This document shows positions 12,501 through 23,591 of a DNA stretch of 64,000 nt, in pieces (positions within the stretch are counted from its first letter, which is position 1; each line of letters starts with the position of its first letter). The stretch is from Planococcus citri (Eukaryota > Arthropoda > Insecta > Hemiptera > Pseudococcidae): NCBI RefSeq assembly GCF_950023065.1, contig NC_088681.1, positions 29,298,836 through 29,362,835 of the forward strand, read 5' to 3'. The position numbers were made by a program, and so were the translations under genes. A model generated the notes under the pieces. That model was not told the origin of the DNA and did not search any database. It was given only the letters and a program-made list of their open reading frames with translations.

Positions 12501-15500
12501 AGATACTCGAGTCTTTTTTTTTGTTTTTGAATTTCTCAAATGTTTTTTGTGAATTTAGTACACTATACTCAAGAATATGGTAAAGGGTAGATCTGCATTC
12601 TAAAATGATAGCGTTAATTCGACAATTTTTAGTGTGCGTAGCACACTATTGGTTTCGCTTTGAGAAATGAAATTTTATTGGAACTGAATGTTCTCTTAAG
12701 CTATCCAACCGTTTTTTGTACCTATTGGACACCATTTGAGAATCATTAAGGCGGAGGGAATAGATTAATTTTCATTCAATTCGGATGGGTAATTGCTGAG
12801 TAATTGCAATTTTAGTTCATTATTTTAATGCATTAAATCCTAAAAAAGGAGAAAGGGGACTTGTAAACCACCTGCCGCTCATTGTACCCTGCTATACCCC
12901 CAGCCTTATCCTTTCATCATTTTATAAACAGCTGCGTTGCATTGTACCCTGTTACACCCCCAGTCTGCCAGCTGTGTATTTCAAGTGGGAGAGGCTTGGT
13001 GGGGTGTTTACCAAACAAATATATTATTTTAATGCCGTAACCTTCGTAGTGATGTGGTGGCTGAGTGGATAGGGCATGTAGGTAGGAATAGGAAATTTAG
13101 GGACCCAGGTTCGAATCCCCGTGAGGTAAGTAGGTAGGTGACAGATTTTTCATAGGAAAATCGGATAGGTAAATGCTTTGGAGTTTACTACCTACGTAGT
13201 ACATGATAATGGGGCAAAAATAATGCTGAAATTGAGTTATGAATTATGATATCATTTGCTAACTAAAAATTCATTTCATTAATTTTCTATCTACCTATAG
13301 CCATAAGTATAGTAAGAATTACCTTGACATGAATAATTTTTAACTTTTTACTTATAATTTAAAAATTACTTCAAAATGAGTAATTAAACTAATTTTTGTA
13401 CAATTGAAACATGAAATTTTTATTATCATGATTTAGTAAAAATTATTAAAACAAAATGATTTTTACTATTGGTAGGTACCTATAGCAAAATTTATTAACA
13501 TGATAATTTTTACTAAATGATTACAGTAAAAATTATTAAATGGGATCTGGTACTTAATTGTGCTAAATACCAGTATTTAGTTAAATTTTTTTGTAAAAAT
13601 TACCCATATTTTTTTTGTGTAATTTAGAGGCAATTCAAATTCTTAACATATTTTATAAGATTTAATTCTTAAAAGAATTACCTTGACATGAATAATTTTT
13701 AACTTTTTACTTATAATTTAAAAATTACTTCAAAATGAGTAATTAAACTAATTTTTGTACAATTGAAACATGAAATTTTTATTATCATGATTTAGTAAAA
13801 ATTATTAAAACAAAATGATTTTTACTATTGGTAGGTACCTATAGCAAAATTTATTAAAATGATAATTTTTACTAAATGATTACAGTAAAAATTATTAAAT
13901 GGGATCTGGTACTTAATTGTGCTAAATACCAGTATTTAGTTAAATTTTTTTGTAAAAATTACCCATATTTTTTTTTGTGTAATTTAGAGGCAATTCAAAT
14001 TCTTAACATATTTTATAAGATTTAATTCTTAAAAGAATTACCTTGACATGAATAATTTTTAACTTTTTACTTATAATTTAAAAATTACTTCAAAATGAGT
14101 AATTAAACTAATTTTTGTACAATTGAAACATGAAATTTTTATTATCATGATTTAGTAAAAATTATTAAAACAAAATGATTTTTACTATTGGTAGGTACCT
14201 ATAGCAAAATTTATTAACATGATAATTTTTACTAAATGATTACAGTAAAAATTATTAAATGGGATCTGGTACTTAATTGTGCTAAATACCAGTATTTAGT
14301 TAAATTTTTTTGTAAAAATTACCCATATTTTTTTTGTGTAATTTAGAGGCAATTCAAATTCTTAACATATTTTATAAGATTTAATTCTTAATTTAGAATA
14401 AAAATCAAGTTCTGAAAATTGGTTTGAAAATTTATAAATTTGAAGACAATGGAAATTCTAAAAAAAATAGTATGAAAATTTGTATTTAGAGACGCTGAGA
14501 ATTCCAAAAATTGATTAAAAGTTCTGTAAGTTGCAGATAATGTGAACTTGAAAATTATATAAAATAAGTATTGTAATATTTATGAACAAGATGAGAATTC
14601 TGAAAAATTGGAGGCAATGTAAATTCCAAAAATTGAGTAAACGTTTTACAATTTGTGAACAATATGAACTTGAAAATTGAATTTGAAATTTTTTAATTTA
14701 AAGACAATAAGAATTCTGAAAAATTATTCAAAATTTGACTATTTAGAGGCAATGTGAATTCTAAAAATTGATTGCAAATTTCCTAACTCAGCAGCAATGC
14801 AAAATTCTGAAAATTTATTGAAAACTTTATGAAATTGTAGCGATGGGGAATTCGGGAAATCGATTTGAAATTTTGTAAATTTTAAAACAATGCAAACTAT
14901 GAAAAACAACTAGAAATTTCTTAATTTAGAAGCAATACAAGCTTATAAATTATTCTGAAATACCTATTGTAATTTGGAAAATATGAAAACACTGAAAAAC
15001 AATTATTATTTTGAAGCAGTGAGAGTTTCAAAAATTCTCATCACTGTGACATGGTGATTCACTTATGCACTACCTAGATGTAATAACGGTTATAGCTGTA
15101 GAAAAGGCAGCTAGCTACGCACACTTTGCAGCTAAGCTTTGCTTAGCTGTCTAGTTTTTCTTCATTTTTAATGAAGAGTTAATTTTTAGTTGAAATAGGC
15201 CTACATATTCAAGTTTTTTTTTCTCGAATTGAAATCGTGTTTATATTTTTGTTTTAAAAAAATTGTCGAGTGTTTTTCGATTAGAGAGACGCTATTTAGA
15301 CATCGTCGACTAAGAAAAAGTGAATAAAAAGGAAAAAGTTTTCAGCACATTTTTCAACTCTTTGTATTCTAAGGACATCATATGTCCAAACTCCAAAACG
15401 TACTTCACTTAGTGGTCTAAATTAAAAGAGATGTTTTTAATTTTCGATGTGTTATTTGCCACGAAGACATTGTTCTTTTTGAAGTATTACTTTTGTGGAA

Positions 15501-18500
15501 AATAATTAGTAGCGGTGTAATTTAGAAAATGAAAATGCTTTTAGCATTAGTACTGTCGTGTTGTTATTAATCAACCACTACCATGTCTTGTTTGGTTTTA
15601 TTTTGTCATCTTGAAAAAGAAAATTTTCGCGTTTAGTTTCGGATTCAATATCTCAGTCTGCTTTAGGGTTATTCGTGGACTTAATTATGATGACAATATT
15701 TGATTTCTGAGCTTGTAAGGGTAAGAAGAAGGCATATTGAGCTAATTATTTGGATTTATGGCTATTGTCGGGTTCAATTTAATGGGCAGATGAAAAAAAA
15801 AAGAAAATAAAACCTGCCCAAAAATTGTTTTTTCAATCGACTCCTACAACATTTTGAAAAGACGTTGTCACGATTATTTTTTCTCCATTTTGGAATGTAC
15901 TCGTATTTGTAACTGAGCCTGTCTATTTTCATTTCCTTCTTGTATGTACGACTGTTCATTCACAACATCCAGTTAATACGAAATAGGTATACGATGTAAC
16001 ATTCACGAGCATACGATAATACTTATTTAAAACGAAACGTTCGTCGAGTAAGTCAAATTGTACTCGTACTCGTACTTCACCAACGCTCAGGGGTATTGAT
16101 GTATAGTATAAGCTAGCTTACCTTCTCGCTGGTATATTGAATGAGTACACATTTTCATAAACATTCGCTGCGCCGGGGTCTCCGATGAATAGATTTACGA
16201 CGGACGGTCGCTCGCGTTTATTGACAAGCAAACATTTACGCGAATAACACGAATTGTCAGTGCCTTTTGAAATTAGCATAGGCGTTTTGTTCAACTCGCA
16301 CGTAAAATAAGTTGGTTAATTAGCGACGGGTTAAATTAGACTACGTTGTATATTACGTGTGAGAATTTCGAGCGTATGTTGTTACGTCGGTATAATTACC
16401 TTTGTATTATGAAGAAAATTAACGATTTTTTAACGAGAATTTCACTTTAGTTGACACCAGGGAACGCCTTTAGCTTTACGCGTGTACTGAATAGAGGGTG
16501 ATTGTATATTCTCGCACAATTTCATTAGTCAGCTTGCGAAACTAGGTGAAAGAAATGAAGAAGGTTGTGTCCTTGTAGATGGTATTTGTGGAAAAGTACC
16601 AGAGATGCTTGGAATGCGTCATGGTAGCAGAGCGTGGTTATAAGGAAAGTATCCGAATCAACGGTACACCAAAAAGCCAAATGGTGATGGATTTTTTTTT
16701 TTGATTAAAAAGTCAAAAGGCTCCGACCCATAATAAGAATAATATACCTAGTGATTTGTTTTTGTGCTCTTACAAAGAAACAGCTGAACCTGACGTATTT
16801 CATATCAACGTTGATGAAATCGAGCTAAATTAGAAGAGCTTGTCTTGAAACCACTGTAATCTAAATTCCAGGCACTAAGGTAGGTATACTTTTGGAGTTT
16901 TGCTGAATTTTTTAAAATTCTAAAAGTTCAAAAAAATCTGCGAAAATAACAAATTTTCAACTATGAAGACCTCTTGAAAAATAGTAAAAATTTAGAATTT
17001 TGCGAGAATTGCTTGAAAATAATTCAAAATTTTATCCTCAAAATAACAGAAAATTTCTGAAAAGTGAAAATCACAATTTTGTAAGAATCAGAAGCAGATA
17101 TCAAAATAACTGTAGAATAAAAATGTTTTGAAATTCACGATAAAATTCTCGAAAAAAAATATGGAAAAATAGAAAAAAAATTACTTAAAAATTTGTTAGA
17201 ATACCACGAAAACAGTTACAAATGAACCAAAGTTGATGAAAAATTGTAAAAATGTAGAAAAATTCCGTGAAAAATTCCTCAAATATTAGAACTGAAAAAT
17301 TATTGAAAGTTACGAAAGATTGATAATATATTATCAACTTACAATTAGAATGAAATCTTGCAAAAATTGAATAGAATGATGGTAAAAAAAAGTGTATTCA
17401 GCATAAAAATTATCAAAAAAATTAATAAAATGTAAGTAAAATTTAGCTTAAGTTGACAGAAATTTGAAACAACATTGCAACAATGCCATAAAAATATAAT
17501 TTTGTAAGAACCATTGAAGTACCTATATATGAGTTAGTATCAAATCAACTGTGTAAAATTAAAATTGCTAAAATTAACCTTGAAAGTTTCTTATTAAAAA
17601 AAAAAAAAAAAAAAAAAAAAATGGAAACTGAGCAAATTTTTTTTTTATTAAAATGTGATAAAAACAGTTGAAAATAAACAAAACTTTATGGAAAATTAAA
17701 TTCCTCAATCGACAGAAAAGTTTTTGAAGGTGATTGAAAATTGGTCAAAAAAATATTATCAACTTATAATGAAATCTAGCATATGTCATTAAACTGTATT
17801 CGTCATTAAAAGTGAGAAAAATTGACGAGATTTCAGTAAAATTGAGCTAAAGTCGACAAAAACTGAAATAAAAACTCTTAAGATGTCATAAAAACACTTG
17901 GAAACAAACAAAAGTTTATGAAACATTTCAAAAATCATAAGAAAAGCTCCGTAAAAAATTCCTGAATTGACAAACAAGTTTTGGACAGTCATTGAAAATT
18001 GGTCAAAAAATATCACTCAAATTGTATTCGTCATTAAAACTAAGAAAAATTGATGAAATTTCAGTAAAATTGAGCTCAGGTTGGCAAAACCAAGATAAAA
18101 ACTCTTAAAATGCCGTAAAAACAATTGAAAACACTTTAAAATTGATAAAATATCCAGTAAGTTTTCTTTTTCTCTGATCTCTGATGTAGTTTTTCAAAAA
18201 TCTACCTACTCCGAATAAACACGTTGTTTTGAAAAATAATCTTATAGCTATGAGCTGTTTCAGCCTCCTGGGTCAATTTGTAAGGGATATTAGGGATAAA
18301 AAATTGAAAACTGCCTAATAAGGCGCGAAAATACTTTTGAAAAGTCAAAATTCTCAAAAGGTTCTCTGGAGTACACTCTAAAGGTATACATGGCGAATTT
18401 CGACCTTCTAGGTCAGTTTGAAGAGGCTCTAGGGATGACACAAAATCAAAAACTGTGGGAAAAATGATAAAATTCAATATTTTGTTCCTGGAAAGTGGTG

Positions 18501-20095
18501 TGGAGAGGTTGAAAAGTTTAAACCTTTTAAAAGGCCCATCTAAGGCAACCTTCGTATGCAATCTCTAAATTTCAGCCTCTTAAGTCCATCGGGGCATGAG
18601 GGAGGGAGGGATAAAGAGGAGGAGTAGGACGAAGCACTCCTGAACTGCTTAAAGCCTCCCAAGTCAACTTGAAGGGATGGAGGTGTGACCTATGATTTTT
18701 CAAGGTAAAAAAAAAAAACATAAAAATGTTGGATTTCTCTCCTCCAGATTGCTCCTGGATGCTGATTGTTGGATATATTATGCTACTTTTCAGTTCCTAT
18801 CGATTAATTTATCATAATTTTTTGAATTTTTTGACCATTTCCATCTCCCTCCACCTTCTCCTACACAAATTTTGAGTCAAGATCGTCCCCACTTACACCA
18901 CATAAATCCGTGAAAAAAAGTCCATCTCCAAACCAAGCCATGTACTAAATTTTAGAGAGTTTCATTGAAATGGCAACGGCTGCGACTGAGATCTTCTTAA
19001 AATCTGTGGAGTTGGGGGGATGAAACGGACTATTGGGCCCCTAAACGGATTCCTTGTGTGGCCCCACATCCTGATCCACCATCCACCCTTGAGTTATGGT
19101 CCAGGAAAATTAGACATAAAATGGACCTATTAGCAGTTTTTCAAAAACATCTTTAATTTTGAAAAACCTGAAAATCAGAAAATGTTTATTGCTTAAATTT
19201 TATCCTGGTGGTGTAGATATCTCTGGATGCTCTTTGGATATTTTTTTTTCAGTTTGATACAGAAGTTCTTCTAAAAGAGTTGTAATAATATGTACCTTCC
19301 TGTTTTGGTATTTGGTATCTTTGGGATTTTTAAGGAACTGGAAATGGAAAATTGTCAGCCATCCCTAAGATGAAACAGAAGGATACATTTTTTATTTTCT
19401 TTCCACCAGGCCATTTTTCTGTCTCACTCTCTTAATTTATGATCATTACATAATTTTCCAGTAATGTGATGGCTTGAAAAAAAACCATGCCCTGCTACCA
19501 TGTAGTGTTTCAAGGACATCGGGGTTTACTGTGCCGCGTGTGAACCGGGCCTTTTCCGTTCCTCCAGTGCAGTGTTACCAATTGGTAAAATATTTGGAAA
19601 ATATGCTAAATTCAAGAATACAGCTCCAAAGACCGAACCATCTACGTAAACTGGGGCAATTTTTCGCATACCAAATTCACATTTACAACGTATACCATAT
19701 AGTAAACTGCTGACGATGCTATCGCTGTAGGTAAAAATGGCGCCGGTGTTTGTTTCTCGCAATGGTTTGCCGAGCATTTATCTCGGTAACGAGTGTATCT
19801 GTATGTGTTGGGGTTTTAAAAGATCAAATACTGGCGGTAATTCGGCGTACGGATTTCGTATTTATGTGTATATATAGCAATATGTTTGAGAGAACCAAAG
19901 CGGAAGCGTTTATTTGGTGGAAAACGGAGGCTGGCAGCGAGTTAATTTATATCCCGTAGTGTTGTATTCGGGGTTACGTATTTTATCGACCTACGAGAGT
20001 TTATTATTTTTTTTTCTGTTGTGTTTTGCAGAAACTTGAACAAGATGATGACGACGTGTATCTTAACTCCTCCTGGGCCGATAGCGCAGCTTTGA
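6546..20095 (+). CDS. tipE: TipE, voltage-gated sodium channel auxiliary subunit
   Basis: TipE-family proteins are two-pass membrane subunits that raise expression and tune gating of the insect Para sodium channel. Coding exons are 6546-7549 and 20032-20095, giving 355 residues. Visible features are a cytosolic N-terminus, membrane segment 1 at about residues 20-46, and a large extracellular loop with conserved cysteines (SNCTWTSCREGC), N-glycosylation sequons and an acidic insert. The family signature GARLFPNVKGCGYPP starts at residue 165, and membrane segment 2 spans about 222-248. The cytosolic tail carries FGHQ and SRDSLDS. Exon 1 ends after GG at a GTAAGT donor. A strong acceptor (ttgtgttttgcag) leads in phase to NLNKMMTT...TPPGP, matching the known Drosophila TipE tail (GNLSKTMTTSISTPPGP). 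Without splicing, the frame stops at once (TAA 7551-7553), giving a 335-aa form. The family call is secure. The tail match favours tipE itself over a Teh paralogue. Confidence 0.95.
7989..8019 (+). terminator. candidate poly(A) signals for an unspliced short tipE form
   Basis: Two AATAAA hexamers (7989-7994 and 8014-8019) lie about 440 nt past the in-intron TAA. They would allow a short transcript that keeps the start of the intron. This is suggestive only, because AATAAA is frequent in AT-rich DNA. Confidence 0.35.
9880..10560. repeat. decayed tandem repeat rich in 'ttttgctcaattttgc'
   Basis: Short words such as 'attttgctcatt', 'caaaattttgctc' and 'acaaaatgttg' recur every 20-35 bases with heavy divergence. 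The 145-codon open frame across 10030-10467 (Phe/Leu/Asn-rich) is a by-product of this T-rich repeat and is not called a gene. Confidence 0.5.
12880..12965. repeat. 60-bp tandem duplication
   Basis: The word 'cattgtaccctg', then 'ctataccccc' or 'ttacaccccc', then 'ag', occurs at about 12880 and again 60 bases later at about 12940. The two diverged copies lie just before the tRNA-like SINE head. Confidence 0.6.
13049..13131 (+). mobile_element. tRNA-derived SINE head (Pol III A and B boxes)
   Basis: A canonical A box (tggctgagtgg, 13058-13068) and a perfect B box (ggttcgaatcc, 13108-13118) lie 39 bases apart in the correct order. This is the internal RNA polymerase III promoter of tRNAs and tRNA-derived SINEs. 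I could not draw a clean cloverleaf with a paired acceptor stem. The sequence continues into AT-rich DNA, so a SINE or tRNA relic is likelier than a working tRNA gene. The 3' limit is unclear and may reach about 13310. Confidence 0.6.
13315..14391. repeat. three near-identical 359/360-bp tandem copies
   Basis: Units start with 'agaattaccttgacatgaat' at about 13315, 13674 and 14034, and end with 'tttaattctta'. I could see only two differences: aacatgat versus aaaatgat in copy 2, and a T-run of 8, 9 and 8 (hence 359 or 360 bp). The unit is very AT-rich and internally built from mirrored words (tttagtaaaaattatta and taataatttttactaaa). No open frame exists. Near-identity implies very recent amplification or active homogenisation. 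Confidence 0.95.
17280..18150. repeat. diverged ~260-bp tandem repeats
   Basis: Segments beginning near 17290, 17735 and 17992 share words such as 'ttgaaaattggtcaaaaaa', 'gtattcgtcattaaaa' and 'atttcagtaaaattgagct' in the same order. The last two copies, about 257 bases apart, are the most alike. A 26-base A run (17596-17621) interrupts the block. Confidence 0.6.
18230..18680. repeat. decayed ~150-bp tandem repeats ('cctcctgggtcaattt')
   Basis: Related phrases recur at about 18255 (cagcctcctgggtcaattt), 18400 (cgaccttctaggtcagttt), 18565 (cagcctcttaagtccat) and 18650 (aagcctcccaagtcaactt), with similar intervening sequence. A linked word (aggcaaccttcgtatgcaat) recurs at 23465, tying it to a dispersed family. 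A 119-codon minus-strand frame here is a by-product. Confidence 0.55.
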
Positions 20096-21138
20096 AGAAA
20101 TCTTTCCAAGGTGTTACAGATATTAAGTGGAAAGCGCAATGAACGGACGATCTTGTAATTTTACCGCTTAATTTATGCGTAGTTTAAAAAAATGTACAAA
20201 TCGAAAGTGCATGGTCTTTTGTTCCCTTTTGCACTTCTACACGAAAGTATACTACAAAAGTACGGTATATTTCTGTATTGTGCTGTACTTACTTACGGTG
20301 TATTTTGAAAAATCTCGAAGGCTGAATTGGCGTGACGTATTATCAAAATTCGATCTCGCATGCACAACGTTTAAGAATTTTTTTTCTGTTTTTTTTCTCT
20401 CTCTCTCTTTCCCTCTCTCTCTACTTACTTTTATTTTTAATTTTTCGTTCGCTATACGATTTTTTTCTTTCGTTTAGACGATGTAATAGTTTTTTTTAGT
20501 TCCTATTTACGTTTAATTTGGCCGTAATTTTTTTCTTTTTTTTCTTTCAATTTTTTTCCTTTTAATTTTTAAGGAGTGTATATTTTTTGTACGTTTTGAT
20601 GTGTTCAGATGTTACTACGTGGTTGGGGTTTTTTATTTTGCTCACAGTCGAGTTACACTAGCGTATTGTGATTTTTCAACCGAATGAAATTCTAAGCAAG
20701 GTATATTTTTCGTGAAAAAGAAAGAATGAAACAAAACGCGGCGTTCGTTTCACATTTTATTTGTGTTTCGATGTACTAAATTTTTTCGAAGGGACCAAAA
20801 TACATAGATATATTTAGGTGTGTGGATTCAGGCATCGTTGTCGTTTAATTTTTAACGAACTTGGTTACCTATGTTTTTCAAAAGAAAAGGAACAAAAAAA
20901 AACAACAACGCAGAAAAGGTTAAATGTTCTAAAATGATGTTTTTTTTTTGAATAATTTACTCGTTTTATACTGCACAGTCTTGAAAATGTTATCATTGTC
21001 GAAGAAAAGAAAAATCTCGAAATAGAGGTTCTTTTTTTTTATCTTATTGTAATAAGGCGATGTAGGAGTTGAAGAGAACAGTGTGTGTGGGAAAATATGA
21101 GGGAAAAAACAAAAACAAAGCAATATTGCTTGAATAAA
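20093..21138 (+). terminator. tipE: probable tipE 3' UTR and poly(A) signal
   Basis: After the TGA at 20093-20095 comes about 1 kb of T-rich sequence without further homology. It ends in a candidate AATAAA at 21133-21138. The true cleavage site is not determined. Confidence 0.4.
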
Positions 21139-22477
21139 GTTCAGATTAAGAATTGAGTTGGTAGAGATGGTGAATTGATTTGAACGAAGTTAACGAAAGT
21201 ATGAGAATCTTTTGAGGGTGCGAGAAAACAACTTGCCTTCTACATATAGATTCGAATAGTTGGTGATTTTGAATATTTCTAGTCATTAAATGAAATAAGT
21301 TATAGGAATCAGGAACTTTAATTGGATAATTTCTGAGAATATTTTATTTATTTTTCAAGCATGATTGAGAATTTCTGTTCCTTTAGTTAGGTACTTACTT
21401 TATCTATGTACATTGTACAACTATCTTTTAGAGTTCAAAAATTTCCAAAAGTTCAGACGTTTTTCAAATAGAAACAAATGTCACGAAGAGAAAAGTTGTA
21501 AACGAAGGTATTTAAACATTTCTGAATGTTTCCAGACAAATGCCATTAAAAGTCCATAAAATATTACTTCATCACATCAAAAGCAGCAAGCAATCTAAAA
21601 TAGAATTATTATTTTTTTTCAACGCAAGTTTTGGAGCCGATACCGAAAAATGTACGTCATTTCCTTCCCTGTCCCTATCAACTATCATCCTTGAAAAAAA
21701 TCAAGGTAGTCAAGATGCTTTTTTTTTAAAAATGAGATGAAAAAAAAATGTTTTTCAATCTTTATCGAAACATGTAATTTTTGAGAAATCGTCATTCAAA
21801 GAAATGCCACCCTTATTGAATAATGTGCCCTAGGAAATTCCTTCAAGGTGCTGCCACCCCCTCTCCCCCTCCCCCCCATTTTGAACTGAATTTGGAATTG
21901 GGCTAAAAATGATTTTAAAACCCCGAAATCACAGATTCAAAAATTAAACTTCTACCCATCCTGAAAATTTTTAAATATAAATTTCCATTTGGACCCTTTT
22001 TGGCGTTGGAAATTTAAAAAAAATTGATGAAAAAGTTTAAATCGAGGAGTTTGAAACAATGCACTATTTGGTGCCCCTATTAATGTTTTTAAAATTCTGT
22101 GATCAGAACTCTTTGTCAGTTACACTGGTGTTCGGAGCTCAATTTCAGGCTGGGCTTCACAAATTTTCGGAATTCAGACATTCATTCGAGACCCAAAGGA
22201 GTTGAGCCTAATAATGAGTCGAAAAGTTGAAATCAGTGAACAGAAAAATGTAACTTTTGATCGCCATGTTGAAATTATTGTTGTTGGTGCTGAATGGAAA
22301 CCAAAATTAGCGAATACCCCACCCCCTCCCACAATCACTAACCCAATCTTTGATTTTAATCTTGTTATGCTGTCAAGCCATTCTTTCTACATTTTGGTAA
22401 TTTTTGAATGTTTTTTCCCATTTTTTTATTTCAAAGAAGTGGAGGAATTGTAGGACTCTACTTCCAAAAATAAGGGG

Positions 22478-22950
22478 TTATTTGAGCACTAACAATGATC
22501 CAGATCACCGATTTCATTTTTGATGGCCATTTGATCTCAAAACCCAAAATCAGCCTCAAAGGGAGGTGCAAAATTGATGATTTTTCAAAATATACAATAA
22601 TATGGGTATCAAAATCTGAGTTTTCAAGCGTACAGAATTCATTTTTGAAGACTTGACCCCAAACCCCAAAAAATAGCTCAAAGGGGAGGTTCCAAATTGG
22701 AAACTTTCAAAAACTATCTACCATATGGGTATAAAAATATGGAGGTTTCAAGGGCGAAGAATTCATTTTTGAAGACCATTTGACCCCAAACGTCAAAATG
22801 AGCTTCAGAGGGGAAGTACAAGATTGAAAATTTTCAAAAAATGCAACATGGGTATCAAAATTTAGATTTTTAAGTGCTCGGAATTGATTTTTGAAAATTA
22901 TTTGACCTTGATCCCAAAACAAGCTTCAAAAAGGGAGGTTAAAAAAATTT
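22478..22950. repeat. ~124-bp tandem repeat, about four copies
   Basis: The phrase 'atgggtatcaaaat' recurs at about 22601, 22725 and 22849, a spacing of 124. Each copy also has 'aattcatttttgaagac', 'ttgaccccaaac' and 'gggaggt' in order. A more diverged first copy starts near 22480. The copies differ noticeably, so this is an older array than the one at 13315. Confidence 0.8.
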
Positions 22951-23551
22951 ATGATTTTCTTTTCAAAAAAAATAATAATAATAATAATAAAAAAAAAAGA
23001 ATCTAAATTGAAATTAGTGTTCTCCAGAACTTTTTCAACTCCTTCATACTCTAGTGAGGTTATTTTTGGTTGACAGGCCATATTGTTGATTGAATTGAAG
23101 TGAGCGCCCTTAAAAATCTATAATTCGATTCATGCTTTTTTCAATTACTTAATAAATACGTAGGTCACTTGCTTTTAACATTTTTTAAATTTTTATCAAA
23201 ATTAAAAACCATTATATGTACTACAAAATACGTTCAGATCACATTTTGAAAATTCGTCAATTGAAAAGAGGATAAAAAATATGAATCTTTCATCGTAATT
23301 TTTTCAAATTTTTCAATGTTATTTTCAACTTTTCTTTTCATTTGTTCTTCTCTGGACCCCTCCAACAGATTTGATCAAAATTTAACCAGTATCATGGTAC
23401 GAGCCTTCAAAATTCGGGCCCCTCCCCCGCCTCACATCTTGAAAGGGTTGGACGAAACTAATGGAGGCAACCTTAGCATACAATCAAAGGAAACTCGTAA
23501 AAAATAATTTAGAGGTACAAAAAAGGATTCAACTTCGTTTGTGGCGAAAGT

Positions 23552-23591
23552 TGATGTATTTACGGCAAACTGGTTATGCAATTTTATTAAC
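23552..23591. repeat. second copy of the repeat seen at 4596-4640
   Basis: About 38 of 40 bases match 4599-4640 ('tatttacggcaaactggtta' and onward), with further short matches downstream. Confidence 0.6.

Larger units (their letters stand above)
7550..20031 (+). other. tipE: 12.5-kb tipE intron (GT...AG)
   Basis: The donor GTAAGT is at 7550 and the acceptor after a long pyrimidine tract is at 20030-20031. I see no second gene inside. It carries decayed T/A-rich tandem sequence (about 9880-10560), a 60-bp duplication (12880-12965), a tRNA-derived SINE head (13049-13131), a 359/360-bp triplicate (13315-14391), diverged ~260-bp repeats (17280-18150) and ~150-bp repeats (18230-18680). The remainder is unique-looking AT-rich DNA. 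Confidence 0.85.

Noticed and set aside
13049..13131. Functional tRNA gene
   Set aside because: A and B boxes are present, but a paired acceptor stem and clear anticodon arm could not be drawn, so it is listed as a SINE/tRNA relic.
19474..19777. Overlapping frames on both strands (79 and 83 codons)
   Set aside because: Locally GC-richer DNA gives openness on both strands; neither peptide is recognised and no exon signals agree.
20032..20142. Alternative frame of the tipE last exon, a 36-codon reading beginning KLEQDDDDVYLNSS
   Set aside because: It is open to a TGA at 20140 in phase 0, but the donor at 7549 is phase 2 and the phase-2 reading matches the TipE tail.
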